From contig CM022302.1 in assembly GCA_011799875.1 (NCBI GenBank), forward strand, positions 103,729,230 to 103,793,229: a DNA stretch of 64,000 nt, in the 5' to 3' direction. A program made the translations under genes and the position numbers. The notes below the pieces were generated by a model that saw only the letters and a program-made list of their open reading frames with translations, was not told the DNA's origin and did not search any database. This document shows, one piece after another, positions 33,624 through 44,430 of the stretch (the first letter of the stretch is position 1; each line of letters starts with the position of its first letter). This stretch comes from Thinopyrum elongatum. Lineage: Eukaryota > Streptophyta > Magnoliopsida > Poales > Poaceae.

Positions 33624-36600
33624 ATGGCTGACAACAATCCCCCACCGCCGCCACCACCTGATTACATGGCAGCGATGATGCAACAGTTTGAACTCAACCG
33701 CCAGTTTATGACGGGAATTATGCAGCAGTTCCCTCGTCCTGATGCTAATCAGCAACCACTTTCCATCACCTTGCCAGAGTTTATGCGACTCGGCCCGTCC
33801 TTCTTCCGCAAGACAGTCAACCCATTGGATGCAGATGACTGGCTGCGTGACATCTCTTATGAAATGGAGTCCGCCGGTGTCACCCCTGCCAATTATGTCA
33901 CCTTCGCGACATACCTTCTGAAAGGTCCTGCTTCACAATGGTGGGCCACCCACCGACAGACTCTGCCACCTGGTACTGTCGTCACGTGGGCAGAATTCAA
34001 GATTGCTTTTCGTGCCCGCTACATTCCTCAGGCTGTCATAGCTCGGAAGAAGGCCGAGTTCCGAAGTCTCGTTCAGGGCAACAAAACTGTGGAAGTCTAT
34101 CAGCGCGAGTTCCTTGATTTGTCTCGTTACGCTGAAGAGGACATTCCTACTGTTGAACGAAGGCAGGAGAAGTTTCGTGAAGGACTGCATCATGACATTC
34201 AGTTAGCTCTGCTTGTCCAAGACTATCCTGATTTTGCCACCTTGGTGAATAAAGCTATCATGGTTGAAACTGGTCTGAAGAAACACAAGGAAGCAACTAG
34301 ACGCACCCGTGAGGCGGGCTCATCTTCGGGCTCGTCTTCCCAGAAGTGCCGCATTTGGATTCCTCAGAGCATGTACCGTCCAGCAGCTCCAGTGAACAGG
34401 CCCTCCTATGCTGCACCACGTCTGCCTCCTCCACCACCGAGGCAGCCTCTTCCAGCTCCAGCATTTCGAGCTACAGCACCTCGAGCTCTAGCACCCCGTC
34501 CTGACAATGGACTATGCTTCAAGTGTGGCCAGCCAGGTCACCGTGCTAGAGATTGTTCTCAGAATCAGAACCAACTTGCTCTTCCTTCTGCTGGCCGTGG
34601 TATTGGCCGTGGTATTCCTCAACAACGCAACTATAATGCTAGACCTTCTTATGGTCGTGGGCAGAGCTACCCCGTCAATATGTCTGAAGCTCCGGATCAA
34701 CCAGATACTGTGATGGGTACACTTCTTGTTAATTTAGTACCTGCAACTGTTTTATTTGATTCAGGTGCATCGCATTCATTCATGTCAGAACAATTTGCAC
34801 TCTTGCATGATGTTAAGTGTGAAACGCTACAACATCCGATAATAATAAACACTCCTGCGGGACGATGCCGAACTTCCATATTCAGCCCCCGAGTTACTAT
34901 TGAGGTGGAAGGGTTGCACTTTAATGCAAACCCCATTATCCTGCAATCTTCAAAGATTGACCTTATACTGGGAATGGATTGGTTGAAGGCTCACTACGCC
35001 TCAATCAATTGTGCCACTAAAGTTGTTCACCTCCTGCACCCATCGAATGAGCTAGTGAATTATCAAGCTCATCTCACTCAGAACGCTGAGGCACAAACTT
35101 ATGCCTTGAATGCGTTGAATGCTTCTCCACTTGAGGGGATCGAGAATATCCCAGTTGTCTGTGACTTTCCGGATGTTTTTCTAGAAGAACTTCCAGGAAT
35201 ACCCCCTGCTAGAGCTGTCGAGTTTGTTATTGACTTGAAGCCTGGCACCACTCCTATTGCGAAGCGACCCTACAAAATGCATCCGCACCATCTTATCGAG
35301 CTTAAGGAAGAAATTGATAAATCCTTAAGGAAGGGTTTCATTCGCCCTAGTTCCTCTGCCTGGGGAGCACCTTCTCTCTTTGTTAAGAAGAAGGATGGAA
35401 CTAACCGTCTGGTTCAAGATTATCGTCCTATCAACCAGGCGACTATCCAGAATAAATATCCGCTTCCCAGGATCAACGACTTATATGATCAACTTGCTGG
35501 ATCCTCGGTGTTTTCTAAACTCGACTTGAGGTTGGGTTATCACCAGATCCGTGTCCGCGAAGAGGATATTCCCAAGACCGCATTCGTTACACGCTATGGA
35601 TCCTATGAATACACCGTCATGTCATTTGCTCTGACGAATGCTCCAGCTACATTCTCCCGTTTGATGAATTATATATTCATGGATTACCTCGACAAGTTTG
35701 TCGTGGTATATCTGGATGACATCCTGGTATATTCGAAGAATAAGGAAGAACATGCCGAACATCTTCGCCTTGTTCTGGAAAGACTTCGAGAGCACCAGCT
35801 ATATGCTAAATACTCTAAGTGTGAATTCTGGCTTTCTGAGGTAACCTACCTTGGACATGTCATCTCCAAGGATGGTATAGCCGTTAACCCAGAACGTGTT
35901 CAGGCTATTCTTGACTGGACCCATCCAAGGAATGTCAAGCAAGTCAGAAGTTTTCTCGGGCTTGCAAGTTATTGTCGCCGATTCATCGAGAATTTCTCCA
36001 AGATCGCCAAGCCCCTGACTAATCTGCTCCACAAAGGCGTTAAGTTTGAGTGGACAGACAAGTGTCAGGAAAGTTTTCAGACCCTCAAGGACAAGCTTAC
36101 TTCTGCTCCAGTACTTGCTCCTCCTGATTCTCGCAAGGACTTTGTCATATATTGCGACGCCTCTCGTCAGGGATTAGGCTGCGTCCTAATGCAAGAGCGA
36201 TGAGTAATTGCGTATGCTTCACGTCAATTGTGTCCACATGAAGAAAATTATCCAGTGCATGATCTTGAACTTGCAGCAGTAATATATGCATTGAAGTTAT
36301 GGCGACATTACCTTCTGGGCAATCAGTGTGAAATTTATACCGATCATCAGAGTCTGAAATACTTGTTCACTCAACCGGATCTTAATCTCCGGCAACAACG
36401 ATGGTTAGAAGCTATTGCGGATTATGACTGCGGAATCACATATACCCCGGGCAAGGCTAATGTAATGGCCGATGCCCTGAGCCGCAAGTCATATTGCAAC
36501 AACCTCATGGTTAGGCGAGCTCAACCTCGTCTTCACGCAGAACTGACTCAGCTGAATCTGCGAATTGTTCCCCAGGGTTCTCTTAATAACCTTGTGGTAC

Positions 36601-38048
36601 AGCCAGACCTTCTGAACGCTGTTAAAGAAGCGCAAGCCAAAGATGCTGAAATTGACTTGATGAAGAAAGAACTTCACCTTGAGAAGTACCGGGATTTCTC
36701 AGTTGCTGAAGATGGAACATTGTATTTCTGAGACCGCATTGTAGTACCCCGCTTCGAACTTATGACTGATAAAGTTATGAAGGAAGCACATGATACACCG
36801 CTGTCTATCCATCCGGGTAGTAACAACATGTATCGCGATCTTCGACAAAGGTACTGGTGGTCTAGATTGAAACAAGATATTGCTTGATATGTTGCTGAAT
36901 GTGACGTTTGCCGTCGCGTGAAAGCAGAACATCAGAAACCTGCAGGAATTCTGCAACCACTTCCTATTCCTCTATGGAAGTGGGGTAAAGTGCAGATGGA
37001 CTTCATTACTGGTCTTCCCAAGTCTCAAAAGGGTCACAATGCCATTCTTGTCGTCGTTGACCAACTCTCCAAGGTTGCTCATTTCCTACCTGTTAAGGAG
37101 ACTATCACCGCTAGTCAACTAGCAGAGCTGTATATCTCCAGAATCGTTTCACTCCACGGTATTCCGAAGGAGATCAGTTCGGACCGTGGCAATCTTTTCA
37201 TGTCCAAGTTCTGGGAAAGTTTCCAAGAAGCTATGGGAACTCACATTACATGGAGTTCAGCTTATCATCCTCAATCCCAAGGTCAAGTTGAGCGAGTTAA
37301 CCAAGTGCTTGAAGATATGCTTCGAGCTTGTGTTATATCCTTCGGTAAGAAATGGGAGGAATCTCTTCCATATGCCGAGTTCTCCTATAACAACAGCTAT
37401 CAAGCCAGCTTGAAAATGGCCCCCTTCGAAGTTCTCTATGGTCGTAAATGTCGAACCCCTCTGAATTGGTCAGAAACTGGGGAACGACCTCTTGTTGGAC
37501 CGGACATTATTCAGCATGCCGAAGAACAAGTCACAATTGTCCGGGAAAATCTCAAGGCAGCCCAAGACCGTCAGAAAAGTAATTATGATCGCAAGCGATG
37601 GGGTGTGATCTATCAACCAGGTGATCAAGCTTATCTTCGCGTCACTCCGATGAAAGGCACCCGTCGTTTCGGAATCAAGGGCAAGCTAGCTCCTCGCTAT
37701 ATTGGTCCTTTCCGCATCGTGGCTAGACGTGGACATGTGGCATATAAATTGGAGTTGCCGCCACAGTTCTCTCATATTCATGATGTCTTCCATGTATCGC
37801 AACTTCGAAAGTGCTTCAAGGAATCTCCGCACCGTGCAGTGGATCATGAGATGCTTCAACTCCAAGATGACTTATCTTATAAGGAGCATCCGATCCGCAT
37901 CCTCGACGAAGCTGAACGCCGAACTCGTCAGAAGACAACCAAGTTCCTGAAAGTTCAGTGGTCGAATCATACTGAAGATGAAGCCACTTGGGAACGCGAG
38001 GATCATCTTCGGGAAGAATATCCCGACCTTTTTCCTTCTACCTTCTAA
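33624..38048 (+). pseudogene. T2 copy 2 gag-pol polyprotein (three in-frame stops)
   Basis: An 859-codon frame (33624-36203) covers gag, the CCHC knuckle (about residues 298-311), protease with DSGAS at residue 379, RT with YLDD at about residue 697, and the start of RNase H. It ends at TGA 36201, shared with copy 1, where T1 has Lys. The same frame continues from 36204 through RNase H ([10 protein letters not shown]) and integrase HHCC, interrupted by TGA 36729 and TGA 36885 (both CGA in copy 1), then open from 36918 to 38048 with the integrase D-D-E core, GPF and the chromodomain-like tail (ILDEAERRTRQ, WSNHTEDEATWERED). Best preserved copy, but not intact. Confidence 0.93.
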
Positions 38049-38072
38049 ATTCTCAGGACGAGAATTTCTTTT

Positions 38073-38084
38073 AGAGGAGGAGAA
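38073..38084 (+). other. Polypurine tract, T2 copy 2
   Basis: AGAGGAGGAGAA two bases before LTR3, identical to copy 1. Confidence 0.82.
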
Positions 38085-38086
38085 CT

Positions 38087-41000
38087 TGTAACACCCCTTT
38101 GTAATAAGCACTGTGATACTCTGTTAATCTTGCCAAGTCATGATCATTAGCAGTGCCAAGTCATATGGGTTAATGATCCAAATCAAATTCAAACCTGAAA
38201 ATCAACTCAAAATCCAAAGTGAAATATGGAGTTGTTCAAATCCTGATGGAAAAATGTTCATAAATTGGCAAATAATCCAGGAACATTTATAAAACCATCA
38301 TCAAAATATTTGGAGCTAGATAATTGGCTCAAACTATTTGAAACAGCACCAAAACAGAATATATAAATCCATTTAAATTCATTTCAAATTCAAATGGAGT
38401 CCAAATTCACTCAAACCAATTTTTGGTGATCAGGAATATTGCTTTGTATTAATTGGGTCAACTCTCATACTTTATGGAAATGCTAAAGTGGCCTAAACAT
38501 TATAGAACAGAAATGAATTAGAGAAAAGGAAAACAGAAAATGAAAAAGGGGAAGATGGGCCGCTATGCACTAGCCTAAGTGCACAGTACCTAGAGTACAG
38601 CCCACCAGGCCCATGTCATCGTCTCTCTCCTGTGCGTGTCGCCGTCGTAGTGGGCGCGAGCGTGCGCGCCGGTCGCGCGCCGACACGCCGACGCCACCGA
38701 CGCCCGGAGCCGACGAGGGGATAAGGCCGACGCCCCTCCACTCCTCCCTGGCCTCTCCGTCATTCTCCCCCTTCTCCTCTCGCTCGCTCCACCTCTCTTC
38801 CCTTCTCAGATCCAGTGGCCGAGCGCCCCTGTCGCCGTGATCCGCCGCTGCCGTGGCCAACGGCCTTCCCACCTCGTCTGAGTGTGCCTGGGAGGAGCGC
38901 CGTGGTCGACTACGCCTACCGAAGCAGGTGGAGGGAGCGGAGGAGCGCTGCTTCGTCCACGAGCTTCGTCTTCAACCTCGGGTCGCCGCTGTCCGTCCTC
39001 GTCCCCGGCGACGTCTCTGCGGCTCCTAAACTGTCACCGGGCCATCGTGCGCCTTCACTGTGAGCCACTCCTCCCTCCTCATCTCTCTGTGGCTCCGCAC
39101 GCTCGCGCTGGCAGCTTCTCCACGCGAACCCGAGCCCGTCGCCGTGAAGCCCGTCGCCGGCAAGCCTCCGGTGACCCAACGAGCTCGGGGTCGAGTCGAA
39201 CGCACTCACCGCATCGCGTAGAACACGCCTAGGCCTCGCGCTCGAGCTGCTGTGCGCCGTAGCTCCGTTTTCGTCATAGGCCCGTATACGCCACCGCTTT
39301 TGCTCGTCGCCGGCGCCGTCTCCGGCCGAGTCCGGCTGCGCCACCGCCACCGTTCGACGCGGCATCTTCTGCCCGTTCGAACGAGACCAACCGCGGCCGA
39401 TTTGATGGCCTGTAGGTGAAACCCGACGCCGGGCCGTGTCCTCCGCCGCATCTGGAGGTCACCGGCGTCGAGTCGCCGGTCTCCGCCAACGTGGCGAGGC
39501 CGGGTCCCACCTCAGTGTGGCTGCCTGCGGGCCCATGGGGCCCTAGTTGACTGGGTTGACCCAGTCAACAGCTGACTGGGCAACCCAGTGAGGCTGACAC
39601 GCGGGCCCCACCACTTTTTAGATTAAGAAAAACATTTAAATAAATATAAACTGATTAATTAGGCTAATGTCTCACTGACATGTGGGGCCCACCCCTCTAA
39701 TCACTCTGTTAACTGAAATAATCCACTGTTAGTCTTAACAGAGACTGACATGTGGGTCCCACTGGACCCACATGTCATGTTTGACTGGTCAGCGACGCTG
39801 TTGACCACTGATGTCACAGTGACATCATGCTGACATCATAATCCATTTTCTGTAAATAAATTAATTCCAGAAATTCAAATAATCTTTAAAAATTCATAAC
39901 TTTTAAACCGTAGCTCAGATCGAAAAAGTTAAAACATGAAACTTGCTCAGAACGACGAGACGAGTCTGATCGTGCCGTCCGTTTCTTTGTCGGAACCCCC
40001 TACGTAGAAGAACTCGTAACTCCGGACCCGTATCCGGCAGATGAATAGTGCACACACATCGGTAAATAAATTCCAGAATAATTCTATAATAACTTAATTG
40101 ACTTAGATGCATATTCAGGCAACCCTGCACTGCATCATAGCATAGCACGCACCGCGTTGCATCTGTTTGCATTATGTTTATCTGTTTCTTCCCCCTCTTT
40201 CTCTCGGTAGACCCCGACGTTGACGTAGCTCCCGAGGCAGACGCAGCTCAGGAGTATGACTACGTCCCCGACGACACCACCGACGACCTTGCCCTTGCCC
40301 CCGAGCAAACAGGCAAGCACCCCCATTTTGAGCATTCCGATATCGCCTACTCTCTTCCCTCTTATGCTTGCATTAGATGTTACTGCTGCTGTTGCTATCC
40401 TATATCTGTTGCATAGCCTGCTTATTTGTAACCTACTGTTGATACATGCCTGAACTCCTAAACTGTTTAGCTTAGGATGGGTAGAGCCATATCAGAGACC
40501 CACTTGTCCCGACTGCCCCGCTGGATACTCAGAAGACCCGTTCTACGGGATCGAAGATCAGACCCGGGCACCGCACGTCACTTCCCCCTAAGTTGCCCGA
40601 CACTACTGGGTTACTAACACGTGTCGAGGGTGACACCTCTTTAGCACGTTTGATGTTAACCTTGTAGGTTAGTTACTCGGTCGTGGTAAGCGAGGGTGAA
40701 TCCTCCTACACCACCCCCGCTACCGACGCCGTCGCGCAACTCCTCAAGTGTGGACCTCGAGGGTGGTTCCTCTTTCGTTCACCTTGACGACAACATCGAG
40801 CGGGAATTCCATCGAGGGTGATTCCTCAGGATTCCCCTTGGTGTTAGACACACAGTTACTATTGATATTATGACTTGTACTGAACCATGTTACTAAAGAT
40901 GGGTCGGCCCTGAGGGGTACCCGCGCGAGCTTAATGCGAAGTGATGTGGAGTCGGGTTGACCTGGATGGTGCCCGCGAGATAACACGAGGCGTGGCCGGG

Positions 41001-42305
41001 CATTCTTAGCCCTTGCCACAAGTCCTCGAGACGGGGCGACGGGGTCACATCGATCGTGAGTCTCTGCTCGTTTCCGCGCGATCCTAAACCACTAAACGGT
41101 TTGGATATTTGATCCGAGGGGCCTCTGGCCCGATAGCACTAACCATCACGTGGGCATAGTATGGGCGTTCTGCGTCGTATACTTTAGGCGGAGCTTAATA
41201 GACATCAGTGACTGAGCGACGCGTGCTGAATTGGACTGGTAATGCAACCGCGCTTGTATAAGGGGTTGCTAGGTCTGCTTTCAGCCGCCCACGCAACGCG
41301 CAGGAGTTCCCTGGGCGAAGGCCCAAGACCCCTGGGGGCATAGGTTAGTCCGGCATGCTGACCTCTCTGTTAAGTATTTGGTCGTGTTGCGGCGTATCGT
41401 TTGGCCGAGGGCGGGCATGACCCAGAAAGTGTGTCCGGCCGGAGTTAAGCGAGCGTGGTGGGTAACTTGGTGCACCCCTGCAGGGAAGAAACTTCTATCG
41501 ATAGCCTGTCCTACGATAACGGACACTCGAAGTTGAATCCCGATCGGTACAACTAGAACATGAGATGAGAACTGGATAGTACGGCTCTGGGATTGCTTTC
41601 TCATAGGGAGTCGAGAAAGGATCTCAGGTCGAGGTTGATGATACTGCTACTATTTTACATTATGTTGATCTGCTCTCTTCTGATGCTGCAAGACTGCTGA
41701 AGATTGTTGAAGATGCTAGTCTTCGATAGGACTAGGCTTTCCTCCTCTATTCTGGCATTTCTGCAGCCCAGTCCACATATACAGCCCCCTTTTGAAAATG
41801 TTGCATATGTAGTATAGATCCTTGCTTGCTGAGTACTTCGGATGAGTACTCACGTTTGCTTTATTTTCCTTTTTCCCCATATTCCATTCGATGCCACCAG
41901 ACATCGGAGCCCCGGAGCCAGAAGCCTCCGTCGATGACCAGTACTACTATCAGCCTGGAGAGTACTACTACTACGAGATGCCCCCCGACGACCAGGAGTA
42001 GGATCGGAGGGTCCAGGGCAGGAGGCCTACGCCTTTCGATCATAGCTTTTATTTTACCCCGCCTTTGTGAAGGCCTATCTTTCTCTTTGTAATATATCTG
42101 TACCCAGATATCTGATGCTTCCGCTGACGCTTGTATGCCATCGAGCTATGTATTCGAGCCCTCGAGGCCCTGGCTTGTAATATTAAGCTTGTGTGACTTT
42201 ATTTATGATTTAGAGTTGTGTTGTGATATCTTCAAGTGAGTCCTTAGGCTTGATCATGCGCATTTGCGTGTATGATTAGTGCACGATTAAGCCGGGGGCG
42301 TCACA
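38087..42305 (+). repeat. T2 LTR3 (3' LTR, intact ends)
   Basis: TGTAACACCC to GGGGGCGTCACA, directly followed by the target duplication CCCAT. Unlike LTR1 and LTR2 it keeps the terminal ACA. Confidence 0.93.
40211..42001 (+). other. T2 LTR3: exon-like pair (40211-40312, 41901-42001)
   Basis: Both segments are open, with the same GC donor and acceptor context as LTR1 and LTR2. Several substitutions in segment b are conservative (for example DAPVDD to EASVDD). Confidence 0.42.
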
Positions 42306-42310
42306 CCCAT
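42306..42310. repeat. T2 target site duplication, right (CCCAT)
   Basis: Pairs with 17958-17962. Confidence 0.92.
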
Positions 42311-42507
42311 GAGGCGCCGAAGCACTCCTCCTGCCCGGCGGCCGGGTCATCGACGAAGCAGTGACAGACGCGTGGGGGGTCATCCGCGAAGGGGCGACGG
42401 ACGGAGCCAATGAGGCACCAAAGCACTCCTCCTGCCCGGCGGCGGGGTCGTCGGTGAAGCGGCGACAGACGCGTGGGGGTCGTCGGCGAAGCGGCGACGG
42501 ACGGAGC
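42311..42507. repeat. GC-rich ~100-bp tandem repeat, right part
   Basis: Continues the array of 17803-17962: unit starts at 42319 and 42420 (101-bp period). The last unit ends at GACGGAGCC, 42507. Confidence 0.8.
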
Positions 42508-42977
42508 CTAGGAGGTGCCTCGCCTCGACGCACGTGGTGGGTTCTGGAGGCGATCGAGCAGGGCCGTGGGGGCGTTGTGCGCTTCGTCGCCAGCGTCTAG
42601 GCTGGAGGGAAGAGAGAGGGGCAAGGCGGTAGGAGACGGGCTGGTCGAGGAGCTCCGCGGCGGCGACACAACACAAGGAACCCTAGTGCAAGATTGTTAA
42701 TCGGGAAGATTAGGATTTGGAATTGATTGTCATAAAACTAAATTTTATTAATTGGTAACGTGCTATCGGTTCCTGCCCGTTTATAACGTGTCTAGTTAGG
42801 AAACTTTGGAGAAGTTAGGGAAGTTTTTATTGTGAGGGTAAAAAAATCAACGTGAGGAGATATGGTGGTGGGATGTGAGACGAAAATAAACCGGACAAAA
42901 ATAAACCAGATGAAATATAACCAGACGAAAATAAACCATGGACGCAATCCTACCAACTCAGACATTAGGAGTAGAGA
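42508..42977 (-). other. Helitron 5' region with 5'-UTR-like sequence
   Basis: On the minus strand this begins with the Helitron 5' end (42977) and a Thr/Lys-poor AT-rich leader with repeated (G)ACGAAAATAAACC phrases on the plus strand (42889-42942). It then has CTAGGGTTCC followed by a GC-rich Pro/Arg/Ser-coding stretch (minus ORF 42676-42380). CTAGGGTT near a transcription start is common in plant 5'-UTRs, so this may be a captured promoter and first exon. The product is not recognised. Confidence 0.45.
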
Positions 42978-44430
42978 TACTAACGGATCTCATGAGTTTT
43001 CTGTTGAGTTTTGTGTTGTGAAGTTTTCAAGTTTTGGGTAAAGATTTGATGGACTATGGAATAAGGAGTGGCAAGAGCCTAATCTTGGGGATGCCCAAGG
43101 CACCCCAAGGTAATATTCACGGACAACCAAGAGCCTAAGCTTGGGGATGCCCCAGAAGGCATCCCCTCTTTCGTCTTCGTCTATCGGTAAATTTACTTGA
43201 GGCTATATTTTTATTCACCACATGATATGTGTTTTTCTTGGAGCGTCTTGTATGATATGAGTCTTTGATTTTTAGTTTGCCACAATCAACCTTGCTATAC
43301 ACACCTTTTGAGAGGGACACACATGAATCGTGATTTATTATAATACTCTATGTGCTTCACTTATATCTTTTGAGCTAGGCAATTTTGCTCTAGTGCTTCA
43401 CTTATATCTTTTTAGAGCACGGCGGTGGCTTTATTTTATAGAAATTGTTGAACTCTCTTACTTCACTTATATTATTTTGAGAGTCTCTAAACAGCATGGT
43501 AATTTTCTTTGGTTATGAATTTAGTCCTAATATGATGGGCATCCAAGAGGGATATAATAAAAACTTTCATATAAAGTGCATTGAATACTATGTGAAGTTT
43601 GATTCCTTATGATTGTTTTGAGATATAAAGATGGTGATATTAGAGTCATGCTAGTGAGTAATTGTGGATTGGTATAAATACTTGTGTTAAAGTTTGTTAT
43701 TCCTGTAGCATGCACAAATGGTGAACCGTTATGTGATGAAGTCGGAGCATGATTTATTTATTGATTGTCTTCCTTTTGAGTTGCGGTCGGGGACGAGCGA
43801 TGGTCTTTTCCTACCAATCTATCCCCCTAGGAGCATGCGTGTAGTACTTTGTTTTGATAGCTAATAGACTTTTGCAATAATTATGTGAGTTCTTTATGAC
43901 TAATGTTGAGACCATGGATTATATGCACTCTCACCCTTCCACCATTGCTAGCCTCTCTAGTACCGCGCAACTTTCACCGGTGCACTACACCCACCATATA
44001 CCCTTCCTCAAAACAGCCACCACACCTACCTATTATGGCACTTCCATAGCCATTCCGAGATATATTGCCATGCAAGTTCCACCATTCCGTTTATTATGTC
44101 ACGCTTCATCATTGTCATATTGCTTTGCATGATCATGTAGTTGACATCGTATTTGTGGCAAAGCCACCATTCATATTTTTTTATTCATGTCTCTCTTAAT
44201 CATTGCACATCCTAGTACACCGCCCGAGGCATTCATATAGAGTCATATTTTTGTTATAAGTATCGAGTTGTAATTCTTGAGTTGTAAGTAAATAAAAGTG
44301 TGATGATCATCATTATTAGAGCATTGTCCCATGTGAGGAAAGGATGATGGAGACTATGATTCCCCCACAAGTCGGGATGAGACTCCGGACAAAAAATAAA
44401 ATAAAAAAAGGAAAAAAGAAGGAGAGATAC
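42978..44430 (+). mobile_element. G2, right part: 3' untranslated region of the Athila-like element
   Basis: Resumes the sequence interrupted at 12656. It contains the hairpin module GGGGATGCCC...GGCATCCCC (43142-43167) typical of these elements and no coding sequence; the small ORFs here (43330-43518, 43896-44132) are shadows. It ends at about 44430, where it meets element C in the opposite orientation. Confidence 0.75.

Larger units (their letters stand above)
17963..42305 (+). mobile_element. T2: tandem chromovirus, LTR-internal-LTR-internal-LTR
   Basis: Three LTRs (17963-22177, 28026-32226, 38087-42305) alternate with two internal regions (22178-28025, 32227-38086) at a period of about 10.06 kb. 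Only the outermost ends carry the target duplication CCCAT. Each internal region has a pre-gag ORF and a single gag-pol frame ending in a chromodomain-like tail, placing the family in the Tekay-like chromoviruses. Both copies are inactivated by stops. The PBS is damaged identically in both, so the duplication happened after insertion and after that deletion. Confidence 0.93.
12657..42977 (-). mobile_element. Non-autonomous Helitron carrying Midasin gene fragments (hosts T2)
   Basis: Read on the minus strand, the element starts TCTCTACTCCTAATG at 42977 and ends with a hairpin (stem GCCCGTG/CACGGGC, 12686-12667) followed six bases later by CTAG at 12660-12657. The flanks are A on the 5' side and T on the 3' side, the dinucleotide Helitrons insert into, and the uninterrupted G2-type sequence at 46385-46400 (reverse) confirms the empty site. 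Net length without T2 is about 5.97 kb. I see no Rep or helicase motif, so it is non-autonomous. It carries MDN1 exons, a GC-rich tandem repeat and unrecognised sequence. Confidence 0.85.

Noticed and set aside
17963..42305. T2 as two independent insertions side by side or nested
   Set aside because: There is no target duplication at the inner LTR and only three LTRs, and both copies share the PBS deletion and a stop codon.
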